The notes: generated by a model from the sequence alone, not told the origin. A DNA stretch of 64,000 nt from Desulfobulbaceae bacterium (GCA_011391865.1 JAABPV010000087.1:1-64000); one strand, 5' to 3'; numbered from the stretch's first letter, positions 52,940-61,154 are shown. Numbers and translations: made by a program.

Positions 52940-53827
52940 ATGAAAGGAATCATCCTCGCGGGCGGCTCCGGCACCCGCCTCTATCCGCTGACCAGAGTAA
53001 TCAGCAAGCAGCTTATCCCGGTCTATGACAAGCCGATGATCTATTACCCGCTTTCCGTGCTGATGCTGGCCGGAATCCGGGACATCCTACTCATCTCCAC
53101 ACCTGAAGATTTGCCCCGCTTTGAGCAGCTCTTTAGCGACGGCAGCCAGCTCGGCCTAAACATCTCCTACGCCGAGCAGCCCAAGCCGGAGGGGCTGGCG
53201 CAGGCCTTTCTCATCGGCAAAAAGTTCATCGGCAGGTCGTCAGTCGCGCTGGTGCTGGGCGACAACATCTTTTTCGGCACCGGCTTTCAGGAGATCGTCA
53301 AGCGGTGCAGCCGCCTGAAGAACGGCGACGGCGGCATCATCTTCGGCTATCTGGTCAAAGACCCGGAGCGCTACGGCGTGGTCGAGTTTGACGCGCAGCA
53401 GCGGGTGATCGGCATCGAGGAGAAGCCCGCCACGCCGAAGTCGCGCTATGCCGTGCCGGGCCTCTACTTTTACGACAACAGCGTGGTGGAGATCGCCTCG
53501 TCTATCAAGCCGTCGGCACGGGGCGAGCTGGAAATCACTGATGTCAATAGCGCGTATTTGCAGCAGGAGCGGCTGAAAGTCGAGCTGCTGGGGCGCGGCT
53601 TCTGCTGGTTAGACACTGGCACGCACGAGTCCTTGCAGCAGGCGGCCAGCTACGTGCAGGCGGTGCAGGAGCGGCAGGGCCTGAAGATTGCCTGCGTCGA
53701 GGAGATTGCTTGGCGGCTGGGCTGGATCGACGCGGCGCAGGTGGAGCGCATCGCTGCGCCGATGCTGAAGAATCAGTACGGCCAATACCTGATGTCCATC
53801 CTCAAGGAAGGAGGCGCGCCGCTATGA
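52940..53827 (+). CDS. rfbA: Glucose-1-phosphate thymidylyltransferase
   Basis: A 295-residue RmlA/RfbA that makes dTDP-glucose, first step of dTDP-L-rhamnose. [11 protein letters not shown]...[18 protein letters not shown] is the nucleotide/sugar-1-P loop, and LGDNIFFG holds the metal Asp. The true start is at 52940 (MKGIILAGG). It overlaps rfbD by 4 nt. rfbB and rfbC are not in the window. Confidence 0.96.
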   Translation: MKGIILAGGSGTRLYPLTRVISKQLIPVYDKPMIYYPLSVLMLAGIRDILLISTPEDLPRFEQLFSDGSQLGLNISYAEQPKPEGLAQAFLIGKKFIGRSSVALVLGDNIFFGTGFQEIVKRCSRLKNGDGGIIFGYLVKDPERYGVVEFDAQQRVIGIEEKPATPKSRYAVPGLYFYDNSVVEIASSIKPSARGELEITDVNSAYLQQERLKVELLGRGFCWLDTGTHESLQQAASYVQAVQERQGLKIACVEEIAWRLGWIDAAQVERIAAPMLKNQYGQYLMSILKEGGAPL

Positions 53828-54696
53828 AACTGCTGATCACCGGCGCGGGCGGGCAGCTCGGCCAAGACTGTGTGCGGCTGATGCTCGACCGGCACGAAAT
53901 CTGCGCCCTCACCTCGCGGCAGCTTAACATCACCGACGCAGAGATGGTTCGGGGGGCGGTGGAATGCGTCCGGCCTGATGTGCTGATCAACTGCGCGGCC
54001 TACACCGCTGTGGATGCCTGCGAGAGCGAGACCAACTGCTGCATGGCGGTCAATGCCCACGGCCCGGCCCATCTCGCTGCTGCCTGCGCCGAGTTCGGCT
54101 GCCGCCTGATTCACATCTCCACCGATTACGTCTTTGACGGCAGCAAGCCTGCGCCGGAGCCGTACACCGAGGACGATGCCGTCGGTCCGGTCTCCGCCTA
54201 TGGCAGCAGCAAGCTGGCAGGCGAGCAGGCCATTGCCGAGCGGCTGGAGAATCACCTCATCCTGCGCACGGCCTGGCTCTACGGCATCGGCGGCAGGAAC
54301 TTCCTCAAGACCATGCTCCGGCTGGCCAAGGCTGATCCGCAGCGCACGATCAAGGTGGTGAACGACCAGCACGGCTCGCTGACGTGGACAATGAGCTTGG
54401 CTAGGCAGATCGAGCGGCTGCTGGACTGCGGCCTCTGCGGCATCGCTCACGCAACTGCCGAAGGCCACGGCACGTGGTATGAAGCGGCCAAGCAGTTCCT
54501 TGAGGCCATGCAGGTGGACTTCTCCCTCGCGCCCTGCACCACGGCGGAGTATCCGACTCCGGCCCGGCGGCCTGCCAACTCCATCCTTGAGAACCGCCGC
54601 CTCAAGGAGCATGGCTTGAACGTCATGCGCGACTGGCGGGCGGACCTAGACGAGTTTGTCCGCCTGCACCGCGAGGAGCTGCTTGCCCTTACCTGA
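53824..54696 (+). CDS. rfbD: dTDP-4-dehydrorhamnose reductase
   Basis: A 290-residue RmlD/RfbD, which reduces dTDP-4-keto-L-rhamnose to dTDP-L-rhamnose. GAGGQLGQD binds NAD(P)[11 protein letters not shown] and [10 protein letters not shown] carry the catalytic Thr/Tyr/Lys. The start at 53824 is set by the ATGA overlap with rfbA and conserved N-terminus [13 protein letters not shown]. Product likely feeds the surface glycan. Confidence 0.94.
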   Translation: MKLLITGAGGQLGQDCVRLMLDRHEICALTSRQLNITDAEMVRGAVECVRPDVLINCAAYTAVDACESETNCCMAVNAHGPAHLAAACAEFGCRLIHISTDYVFDGSKPAPEPYTEDDAVGPVSAYGSSKLAGEQAIAERLENHLILRTAWLYGIGGRNFLKTMLRLAKADPQRTIKVVNDQHGSLTWTMSLARQIERLLDCGLCGIAHATAEGHGTWYEAAKQFLEAMQVDFSLAPCTTAEYPTPARRPANSILENRRLKEHGLNVMRDWRADLDEFVRLHREELLALT

Positions 54697-54726
54697 AGAA
54701 GCGGCGGTGCCAGATGCAAGTAGCTG

Positions 54727-55653
54727 TTAGACAAACAATTCCGGCCACCGCTTTGCAAACTCCTCCCGCAGCGGAATCATCACTTCGCGCATTGACGGCT
54801 CCGCCGCCTTCGAGCAGCGCAGCTTGAAGATGTGCCGCCACTGCTCCAAGTTGGCGTAAACGATGATCTCCGTCTTGCAGGAATTGGGCAGCACGGTGCG
54901 GGCGGCCTGCGGCGTGGATGTCTCCAGCAGCTTGAAATAGAGCCGCTCCGTCTCCTCCATCGCCTGCCACCAAACAGCATACTCCTCGCTGTCGTCCGCC
55001 CAGAACAGCGGCCTGATGAACGTCACCTCGCTGCCGAACTTGTCCTCGCTGTAGCGGCAATACCTTTGTGATTCTTGAAGAAATTGGCAAGGGCGGTGCC
55101 GTACCAGCTCATGCGTCACAGCCCGGTTGACGATGAACTTCACCGCGATGTGGCGGTGCTTGGCCAGCAAGCCTGCGGGCAGCCGCTCCACATCTTCCAG
55201 CGGAACCTTGCGGACGCTGATACCGGGCATGATCAATCCGCCTTCCGGCAGGATGCTGGCGAAAAAATACGGATGCCGCTCGTGGAGCAGGGCGCAGGCA
55301 GCCCGAACGACGGCGCAGTCCGGGTGATTGAGCAACATCTCCCGCCAAGCCCTGATGCTGGCGGTGATCAGCAGGCGGCCTTGTTCGCGGCTGATGTGCA
55401 GATATTTGGGCTGGCAGAGAAAAAGCTCATCAATTTTGCTGTCGTCCGCGCAGACCTCAAGCGTCACCACGCCCATCTCCAGCACCGAGTTGTGGCCGTG
55501 CTCCGCCATCTTCTCGACAAACGGCAGGGCCGACTCCGGCGTGATGCGGTCTTCGCTCTTGTAGCAGATGCGCCCGCAATGCTCGATGCGGACAGCAAGG
55601 CTCTGTTGGTCGAGGAAATCAAGTATCTTAAAGGACGGGGGAATTACTTTCAT
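54727..55653 (-). CDS. thyX: Flavin-dependent thymidylate synthase
   Basis: A 308-residue ThyX that methylates dUMP using methylene-H4F, FAD and NADPH. The motif RHR-x7-S-x-R is seen at R185-H-R187 ... S195-x-R197 (RHRPCQFLQESQR). C-terminal YANLEQWRHIFKLRCSKAAEP binds dUMP. It is ~60 residues longer than many ThyX proteins but of a known long type. A degenerate fragment of its 3' end lies inverted at 55985-56085. Confidence 0.95.
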   Translation of the reverse strand: MKVIPPSFKILDFLDQQSLAVRIEHCGRICYKSEDRITPESALPFVEKMAEHGHNSVLEMGVVTLEVCADDSKIDELFLCQPKYLHISREQGRLLITASIRAWREMLLNHPDCAVVRAACALLHERHPYFFASILPEGGLIMPGISVRKVPLEDVERLPAGLLAKHRHIAVKFIVNRAVTHELVRHRPCQFLQESQRYCRYSEDKFGSEVTFIRPLFWADDSEEYAVWWQAMEETERLYFKLLETSTPQAARTVLPNSCKTEIIVYANLEQWRHIFKLRCSKAAEPSMREVMIPLREEFAKRWPELFV

Positions 55654-55683
55654 CTGTTCGCTTGTTGATGGATATTATAAAAC

Positions 55684-55971
55684 AACCTAATGTGCAACTC
55701 TTTTCAGTCTGCGAGATGTTCAGTAACTTCATGAAAATACATACATTGTCAATGCAGCCGATGTTAACGTATGCGCGATGACGCGCCGCTTTGAAGCATT
55801 CCAACAGATGTGGGCCTGCTGTTTCCCGGCACACTTCCTTGGTCATGTGCGGAAGGCAATACCATCAAGCACGCTCAAATTTTTCCAACTAACTGGAATC
55901 TCAAGACAATCAAATCAGCAGCCGAACTGTCTTCAGCAACACTGCATCCCAAAAGAGTCGCACATTAGGTT
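55684..55971. mobile_element. MITE-like element with terminal inverted repeats and target duplication
   Basis: 288 bp bounded by 21-bp inverted repeats (55684-55704 AACCTAATGTGCAACTCTTTT is longer than the core; right arm 55951-55971) with 20 of 21 positions matching. It is flanked by a 7-bp direct repeat ATAAAAC at 55677-55683 and 55972-55978, the mark of transposition. The inside has only short non-conserved frames and no transposase. More AT-rich than its surroundings. It occupies the gap between thyX and the thyX fragment. Confidence 0.8.
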
Positions 55972-55984
55972 ATAAAACAGCGTA

Positions 55985-56085
55985 TTGCAGCACCTTGGAG
56001 CATTCAAACTGCGCTGCTCCAAGGCGGCGAAGGGAAGGATTATGCCGCTGCGGGGGAAGGCTGAACGGTGTTTGCCTGACAGTTA
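55985..56085 (+). pseudogene. Degenerate 3' fragment of thyX, inverted
   Basis: The plus strand carries AAACTGCGCTGCTCCAAGG and CCGCTGCGGG, closely matching the end of thyX (sense AAGCTGCGCTGCTCGAAGG ... CCGCTGCGGG). Translated, FKLRCSKAA-MPLRGK compares with ThyX FKLRCSKAAEP...MIPLRE. Internal deletions break the frame. Orientation is opposite to thyX. It starts a few bases after the MITE target repeat. Confidence 0.65.
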
Positions 56086-56712
56086 CGGCCAAGCCGTGCC
56101 GCTGCCGCCCAGCTCCAAGGGGCCGTGCGGCTCAATTTCCGTCGGCTCGACAGCGAAAAACTCTCTGGGCTGATCCGATCTGCTGCCCGCCGGGCCGTTG
56201 GAGACAAAGAACATCCCGTTGCCATAGGGATTGACCGGCGGCGCGACAATGCTGCCGGACAGCTCCAGCCAGCCGCGCGAGCTTTCAATGTGCAGATGCG
56301 GCTTCCAGCCGCCGGTGCCGCCGATTTCTGCAATCTGCTGCCCCGCCCGCACCGCGCCGACGGCCCAGATGTTCTTCAGATGGGCGAGAAAAAGCCGCTC
56401 CGTGCCCGCGAGATTCCGCCATTCAAGGGAATGGCCCCAGGCATTGGTGTTGCGGTGGACTATGCGCACCGTCCCGTCTTCCGGGGCGAAGAGCGGCATC
56501 CCCTCGTCATCGTGACTGTTCGCGCCGATGTTGATGTCCACGACCTGCTCCGGGCGGCAGCCGTAATAGCTGGGATGTGTGCCGAACTGGGGATGGCGAA
56601 TGTAGGTCGCAGCCTGATAGACCATGCCCTTACCCAGCACGTGGCCTTGGGTTGCCTGCGCGGAAAAAGGCCATGCTGTCAGTAGGATAAACAAAAATAG
56701 CGAACGAAACAT
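56083..56712 (-). CDS. Secreted M23/LytM-like protein
   Basis: A 209-residue exported protein. Start at 56712 (MFRSLFLFILLTAWPFSAQA) gives a clean signal peptide; a start 16 codons upstream is possible. The domain follows the M23 plan: MPLFAPEDGTVRIVH, WGHSLEWRN, LAHLKNIWAVGAVRAGQQIAEIGGTG, and the terminal HLHIE. The first metal motif (H-x3-D) appears altered (PEQVVDINIG), so peptidase activity is uncertain. Probably cell-wall related, perhaps non-catalytic. Confidence 0.7.
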   Translation of the reverse strand: MFRSLFLFILLTAWPFSAQATQGHVLGKGMVYQAATYIRHPQFGTHPSYYGCRPEQVVDINIGANSHDDEGMPLFAPEDGTVRIVHRNTNAWGHSLEWRNLAGTERLFLAHLKNIWAVGAVRAGQQIAEIGGTGGWKPHLHIESSRGWLELSGSIVAPPVNPYGNGMFFVSNGPAGSRSDQPREFFAVEPTEIEPHGPLELGGSGTAWP

Positions 56713-56814
56713 CGAAGACAAAAAGTTCTGCTCCGGGCGGTCATCTGAACGGCATCTCATTGCCCCTGAATTTTTCCATGCCGTCTTTCAATGTCGCACA
56801 AACAAGACAATCTG

Positions 56815-57900
56815 TCAAGAATGCTCCGGGAACAGACTCCGCAACCCTTCCCTGCTGGCGGCGCAGATGCCGCGCTCAGTGATCAGGCCGGTGACAAGGC
56901 GGGCCGGAGTCACGTCAAAGGCCGGATTGGCCGCCCGCGTCCGTTCCGGGGCGATGCGCACCCGCCGCACTTGGCCGTCTTCAGCCAAGCCAGAGACGAA
57001 CAGCACCTCGTCCTCGTCCCGCTCCTCAATCGGAATCGCCATGCCGTCGTCCAGCGTCCAGTCAATTGTGGAGCCAGGCAGGGCCACGTAGAAAGGAACG
57101 CTGTTGTCCGCAGCGGCAAGGGCTTTCAGGTAGGTGCCGATCTTGTTGCAGACATCGCCGCAGGCTGTAGTGCGGTCTGTGCCGACAATGCAGAGATCAA
57201 CCTTCCCTTGCCGCATGAGCCAGCCGCCGCTGTTGTCGGCAATCAGGCGGTGCTCGATGCCTGCTGAGGCCAGCTCCCAAGCGGTGAGCTGCGCGCCCTG
57301 ATTGCGGGGCCGAGTCTCGTCCACCCAGACATGCAGGGGAATTCCCGCCTGTTGGGCCTTGAAAACCGGAGCGAGGGCTGTGCCCCAATCCACGGTTGCC
57401 AGCCAGCCCGCGTTGCAATGAGTGAGAATGTTCACCGGCTGGCCGGTGCGCCGGTGCGCATCCTCAATCAGGCGCAGGCCGTGCTGGCCGATAGCCTCGT
57501 TGACCTGCACATCCTCCTCGCAGACAGCCGCCGCCTCGCAGCGGGTTGCGTCAATTCGCTGCTCAGGCGGCAGCGCGGACAGTACGCGCCGCATCCGCTC
57601 GACTGCCCAGCGCAGGTTCACCGCTGTGGGGCGCGCTTGCAGCAGCTTAACGCAGACCGCATCCAGCCCGGCATCGGAGCTGTCCGCCAGCAGGCCGAGA
57701 AATACGCCCCAGGCCGCTGCCGCGCCGATCAGCGGTGCGCCGCGCACCAGCATGGCCCGGATGGCATGGGCCGCGTCATCCGCCGTGCGCAGACGGACAG
57801 TCTCAAACTGATGCGGCAGCTTGGTCTGGTCAATGATGCCGACGCTGCGCTGGTCCGCTTCCAGCCAGATAGTGCGCCAAGGCAGTCCGTTGATATTCAT
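56815..57900 (-). CDS. mtnA: S-methyl-5-thioribose-1-phosphate isomerase
   Basis: A 361-residue MtnA, which isomerises methylthioribose-1-P to methylthioribulose-1-P in methionine salvage. Start at 57900 ([13 protein letters not shown]) is the conserved N-terminus. Motifs: [13 protein letters not shown], the catalytic Cys in [10 protein letters not shown] and Asp in [18 protein letters not shown]. Full length. No other salvage gene is nearby. The 370 bp upstream of it hold only AT-rich DNA and a hairpin. Confidence 0.93.
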   Translation of the reverse strand: MNINGLPWRTIWLEADQRSVGIIDQTKLPHQFETVRLRTADDAAHAIRAMLVRGAPLIGAAAAWGVFLGLLADSSDAGLDAVCVKLLQARPTAVNLRWAVERMRRVLSALPPEQRIDATRCEAAAVCEEDVQVNEAIGQHGLRLIEDAHRRTGQPVNILTHCNAGWLATVDWGTALAPVFKAQQAGIPLHVWVDETRPRNQGAQLTAWELASAGIEHRLIADNSGGWLMRQGKVDLCIVGTDRTTACGDVCNKIGTYLKALAAADNSVPFYVALPGSTIDWTLDDGMAIPIEERDEDEVLFVSGLAEDGQVRRVRIAPERTRAANPAFDVTPARLVTGLITERGICAASREGLRSLFPEHS

Positions 57901-58137
57901 GTTTGAAATATTTGCAAATTTATTGTCATCATGTTTCTTGATCAGAATCAAGCCTGCGCGTAGTCAACCATATTTTTCTCCGCGCCGCTTGCGTTTTCAA
58001 GGCCCCCTCGAACTGCCCGCGCCCCCTATCTTGCTGAAAGAGCAAAAAACTGAGGCGGCAAGCACCGTTAGCAAAAAAATATCTTTTTTGCGAAAAAACA
58101 AGAAAAACATCTTGCTTTTCTTCCCGTTAAAGAATAA

Positions 58138-58160
58138 AATCTTTCTTTTTAAGAAAGATT
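58138..58160. promoter_or_regulatory. AT-rich hairpin in the mtnA/small-gene intergenic region
   Basis: AATCTTTCTT / AAGAAAGATT as a 10-bp inverted repeat with a 3-nt loop. It may be an operator for the small secreted-protein gene or a transcription stop; no T run follows. The rest of 57901-58273 is AT-rich with no gene visible. Confidence 0.45.
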
Positions 58161-58273
58161 ATCGCTTTCCCTCAGCAAGCGTTTGCTGACGCAAGGCAAG
58201 TCGCGGCATGTCGCCGCTGGCTGTTTGTATAAATAAAAGTCACAGGGGAAAATCCCCGCAAGGAGTATTAGTC

Positions 58274-58444
58274 ATGAATAAAGTACTGGCACTGTTCGCA
58301 GCCGCTCTGTTCTCTGTTGCAGTCAGCAATGCTGTATTTGCGGAAGACGGCGCAACAGCTACCACTGGCGTAGAAGGCACCACTGGTGCCACCGGCACCA
58401 CCGGCGGCGCAGTAGTTCCGACCGGCGATCAACCTGCTGAGTAA
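58274..58444 (+). CDS. Small secreted Gly/Thr-rich protein
   Basis: A 56-residue protein. AAGGAG lies 9 nt upstream of the ATG. Residues 1-23 are a signal peptide (MNKVLALFAAALFSVAVSNAVFA), leaving a mature peptide of ~33 residues rich in Gly, Thr and Ala (TTGVEGTTGATGTTGG). It has its own strong terminator, so it is likely made in quantity. No family is recognised. Confidence 0.75.
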   Translation: MNKVLALFAAALFSVAVSNAVFAEDGATATTGVEGTTGATGTTGGAVVPTGDQPAE

Positions 58445-58476
58445 AACACTGCATTCGCTCAGGCGAAAGCAGATTC

Positions 58477-58515
58477 AAAAGGGCAGTCCCCCTGATCAGG
58501 GGGCTGCCCTTTTTG
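58477..58515 (+). terminator. Rho-independent terminator after the small secreted-protein gene
   Basis: AAAAGGGCAG-CCCCCTGATCAGGGGG-CTGCCCTTTTT: a long stem with one bulge and a T run. Lies ~35 nt after the stop. Confidence 0.93.
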
Positions 58516-58565
58516 CATTTCCCCCTCCAGTAGCCGCGCTGCCACGCGCATTCTTTTTCCATTTC

Positions 58566-58607
58566 TTGATCTATGTCAAGGAAAGGCGTATGCTGTTCAG
58601 ATATAGT
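58566..58607 (+). promoter_or_regulatory. FNR/DNR-type box and promoter of the truncated haemoglobin gene
   Basis: TTGAT-CTAT-GTCAA (58566-58579) fits the FNR/DNR consensus (TTGAT-N4-ATCAA/GTCAA). A -10-like TATAGT follows at 58602-58607, placing the box centre ~41.5 bp before the expected start site, the class II activator position. The surrounding 34 bp recur before the nap operon with three differences. Confidence 0.75.
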
Positions 58608-58673
58608 ATCTCTCACATGCGGCACGCAGCACTTCCGCCGTCCTCACCACAACGAATATACGGAGCCTTTTTC

Positions 58674-59174
58674 ATGAAGAAAACTATTCTGTTCACCGCT
58701 GCCGCATTCCTGACTGTCTTCGGCCAGAATGTCTTTGCTGAAGACAAAGCCCCTGCGCCCAAAGCTCCTGCCGCCGCAGAGAGCAAGGCTGAAGCTGCCA
58801 AACCCGCCGAGCCGTCCCTCTACCACCAGCTGGGCGGCGAGAAGGCCGTTGATGCCGCTGTGGATCTGTTCTACAAGAAAGTGCTGGCCGACGACCGGGT
58901 CAACGGCTTCTTCAAAGGCGTGGACATGAACCGCCAGCTGGCTATGCAGAAGGGCTTCCTCACCTTCGCCTTTGGCGGGCCGAACAATTATGCTGGCCGC
59001 GACCTGCGCGCCACCCATGCCCATCTGGTGCAGCGCGGGCTGAACGACACACATTTCGATGTCATCGTTGAGCACCTTGGCGCATCGTTGAAAGAGCTGG
59101 GCGTGAAGCCTGAGCTGATTCAGAAGGCCGCTGATGTCGCCAACAGCGTACGCAAGGACGTGCTGAACAAGTAA
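58674..59174 (+). CDS. Exported truncated haemoglobin (group I)
   Basis: A 166-residue protein. Start at 58674 after CGGAG; residues 1-23 are a signal peptide (MKKTILFTAAAFLTVFGQNVFA), then an Ala/Pro/Lys linker (~24-47) and a complete truncated-globin domain (~48-166). Y67 (DLFYKKVL) fits B10, and H115 in LRATH is the likely proximal haem ligand. Most truncated haemoglobins are cytoplasmic, so export to the periplasm is notable and places it with NapA. It likely handles NO or O2. FNR-type control is indicated. Confidence 0.92.
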   Translation: MKKTILFTAAAFLTVFGQNVFAEDKAPAPKAPAAAESKAEAAKPAEPSLYHQLGGEKAVDAAVDLFYKKVLADDRVNGFFKGVDMNRQLAMQKGFLTFAFGGPNNYAGRDLRATHAHLVQRGLNDTHFDVIVEHLGASLKELGVKPELIQKAADVANSVRKDVLNK

Positions 59175-59193
59175 GTCTTTTCCCCCGCCGCAG

Positions 59194-59224
59194 GGTCAGG
59201 CTGGCCGCAATGGTCAGCCTGACC
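59194..59224. terminator. Hairpin between convergent haemoglobin and Crp/Fnr genes
   Basis: GGTCAGGCTG / CAGCCTGACC with an 11-nt loop. It spans the end of the regulator gene. No strong T run on either side. Confidence 0.5.
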
Positions 59225-59921
59225 GTTTCTGCGTCACCGTGCCCCTCTCCATGATAGTTCCCCCCTGAAATGCTGTGTGATCCAGCAGCGCAATCCGCCG
59301 TCCCTCCACCCGAATCAGCCCAGCCGCGCTCATATCGTTGAAGATGCGCGACAGCGTTTCCGCGCTGGTGCCGAGCAGATTAGCGAGCTGCTTCTTGGGG
59401 ATGTCCAGCGTGATCTGGCTGGTGCCTCCCTGCTTCCTGGCCAAATAAAGAAGATGAGCGGTCAGGCGCGCTGGCACGTCCTTGAGCGACAGGCTTTCAA
59501 TCTTGGCAGCAAAGCGGCGCATCCGGCGCGCCATCGCAGCCATGACCGCCAAGGCCAGCTCCGGGTGCGCAGCGAGCAGAGCGATGAACTCCTTTTTCGG
59601 CAAGAACAACGCGGTGACTGCGGTCAGGCTGGATGCGCTGGCCGGGAAACTGTGGCCGTGGAAGACCGGCACAATGCCGAACGGCTCGCCTGCCTCCAAG
59701 ACGTACAGAATCTGCTCCCTGCCGTCCAAGGCCATCTTGTAGAGCTTGACCTGCCCCTGCGCCACGATATAGAAGCCGCTGCACGCAGTCCCCTCCAAGA
59801 AGATCATCTCGCCGCGACGGAATTTCTTTTCTTGAGCGATCTGAGCCAGCTGATGCAGCAGCGGCTCCGGCAGGCCCTTGAAGAAGACCGACTCGGCCAG
59901 CACCTGTTTCTTGTTTTCCAT
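59214..59921 (-). CDS. Crp/Fnr-family transcription regulator (DNR-like)
   Basis: A 235-residue regulator. AAGGAG is 4 nt before the ATG. Residues ~10-125 are the cyclic-nucleotide-binding-type sensor barrel, ~125-150 the dimer helix (MAAMARRMRRFAAKIESL), and ~165-215 a winged helix-turn-helix with recognition helix TSAETLSRIFNDM. The E-x2-S-R pattern is that of FNR/DNR, which read TTGAT half-sites. The N-terminal Cys cluster of FNR is missing, so it is more like DNR, an NO-responsive haem regulator (inference). Target boxes flank it at 58566 and 60182. Confidence 0.9.
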   Translation of the reverse strand: MENKKQVLAESVFFKGLPEPLLHQLAQIAQEKKFRRGEMIFLEGTACSGFYIVAQGQVKLYKMALDGREQILYVLEAGEPFGIVPVFHGHSFPASASSLTAVTALFLPKKEFIALLAAHPELALAVMAAMARRMRRFAAKIESLSLKDVPARLTAHLLYLARKQGGTSQITLDIPKKQLANLLGTSAETLSRIFNDMSAAGLIRVEGRRIALLDHTAFQGGTIMERGTVTQKRSG

Positions 59922-59986
59922 GCAGCTCCTTGATGCAAATGCGCCCTCCAGACTGACAGGCAGAAAAGCACTCCAGTGCGATGATG

Positions 59987-60124
59987 CGTCACAGCCTGCT
60001 GTGGCAGTTCGTCACAGCCTGCTGTGGCGGTTCGTCACAGCCTGCTGTGAATACCCGTCACAGCCTGCTGTGAATATTCGTCACAGCCTGCTGTGAATAT
60101 CCGTCACAGCCTGCTGTGGCAAGC
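59987..60124. repeat. Tandem array of six 23-bp hairpin units
   Basis: Units start at 59987, 60010, 60033, 60056, 60079 and 60102. Each begins CGTCACAGCCTGCTGTG, in which CACAGC/GCTGTG (7 bp, TCACAGC/GCTGTGA, in the units ending GAAT) forms a hairpin with a 2-nt loop. Only the ~7-nt spacer varies. Across each junction TGTGA-N7-TCACA resembles a Crp-type palindrome with one extra base. It lies between the Crp/Fnr gene and the nap promoter. Confidence 0.92.
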
Positions 60125-60181
60125 TGCCCAGAGACGGTGCGGCTGCCCGCCCTTTATTCCCTGTTGATTTTTTTCCAATTC

Positions 60182-60223
60182 TTGAGCTATGTCAAGGAAT
60201 GGCCCTTGCTTTGCCGCTACACT
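60182..60223 (+). promoter_or_regulatory. FNR/DNR-type box and promoter of the nap operon
   Basis: TTGAG-CTAT-GTCAA (60182-60195) lies inside a 34-bp block (60170-60203) matching 58554-58587 at 31 positions. At the same spacing as in the haemoglobin promoter a -10-like TACACT occurs at 60218-60223. napF starts ~155 nt downstream. Confidence 0.7.
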
Positions 60224-60378
60224 CGATATAGCCAGAAACTGCTTCTGAGCGCAAGCAAAAAAAGAGGCAGGATCGCGGTGATGAATCAGCTTGACATGCG
60301 CCACCTGTCCGCATACAAGGATTGTGCTGCACAAAAGTGCAGGTAAACATTCAAAATTGTCTGGGAGGGATAACGGCC

Positions 60379-60927
60379 ATGCGTCTTGCTTCGTTTATCG
60401 CTGACCAGTGCTTGGCCTACCTCCTGAGCAGCGATTCTGATCCGCAACGGCAGCCGCGATCAGGGAGGAGAACTCCTCTGCATCCGCCTTGGTCGTCTGC
60501 TGCCGCTTCCTTCCTCGCCCTCTGCAACGGCTGCGGCGACTGCGCCAAAGCCTGCGGCAGCGGCATCATCCGCATCAACGAAGACGGTTTCCCGGTTGTT
60601 GATTTCAGCCAAAACGCCTGCACCTTCTGCGGCGACTGCGCTCGCAGCTGCCCGACAGGAGCCTTGCAGTTCAACCAAGAACAAGAGCCGTGGCATGTCC
60701 GCGCCCGCATCGAAGCCAGCTGCCTGCTCGGCAGCCGCGTGCTCTGCCGCAGCTGCGGCGACCGCTGCGAGCACGGCGCAATCCGCTTTCCGCTGGCGGA
60801 AGGCCAACTGCCGACGATTGCAGCCGAGCAATGCACGGGCTGCGGGGCCTGCGCCAGCGTCTGTCCAGTCAACGCGATTTCCTTTGCGGCCACAAGCAGC
60901 AAACTCAACCAGCCTGAATCACCATGA
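60379..60927 (+). CDS. napF: NapF-like ferredoxin
   Basis: A 182-residue protein with three [4Fe-4S] cluster motifs: CNGCGDCAKACG, CTFCGDCARSCP and CTGCGACASVCP, plus extra Cys in the middle (CLLGSRVLCRSCGDRC). The start at 60379 follows GGGAGGG. NapF is a cytoplasmic factor for NapA maturation (established in E. coli). First gene of the nap operon; overlaps napD by 4 nt. The first motif has G in place of the usual Pro. Confidence 0.88.
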   Translation: MRLASFIADQCLAYLLSSDSDPQRQPRSGRRTPLHPPWSSAAASFLALCNGCGDCAKACGSGIIRINEDGFPVVDFSQNACTFCGDCARSCPTGALQFNQEQEPWHVRARIEASCLLGSRVLCRSCGDRCEHGAIRFPLAEGQLPTIAAEQCTGCGACASVCPVNAISFAATSSKLNQPESP

Positions 60928-61154
60928 ACATCTCCGGCATTGTCGTGCACGCCCTTCCTGAAAACACGGAAGCACTTAGGACGCAGATGGCAGCTTTGGC
61001 TGGCGTTGAGGTGCATGTGGCCCAGCCCGACGGCAGAATCGTGATCACTGTGGAAGACACGCCGGATGCAGTGCCGTCCGACACCATCATGCAGGTGCAG
61101 CTTCTGCCCGGTGTGCTGTCTGCGGCCATGATTTACAATTACTGCGATGAATGA
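60924..61154 (+). CDS. napD: NapD chaperone
   Basis: A 76-residue NapD that binds the Tat signal peptide of NapA and holds it back until cofactors are loaded. The pattern NISGIVVHALPE, ...DGRIVITVE and LPGVLSAAMIYNYCDE is typical. ATGA overlap with napF. Confidence 0.92.
   Translation: MNISGIVVHALPENTEALRTQMAALAGVEVHVAQPDGRIVITVEDTPDAVPSDTIMQVQLLPGVLSAAMIYNYCDE

Noticed and set aside
55778-55975. Transposase fragment inside the MITE
   Set aside because: The 65-residue frame shows no transposase motif and crosses the inverted repeat end; treated as chance.
57901-58273. Riboswitch or small RNA upstream of the small secreted-protein gene
   Set aside because: Only one AT-rich hairpin is visible; no conserved riboswitch core could be recognised by eye.
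60033-60101. Canonical Crp operators in the nap-side array
   Set aside because: Half-site spacing is 7, not 6, and the pattern repeats identically because of the tandem structure; kept only as a speculative point.
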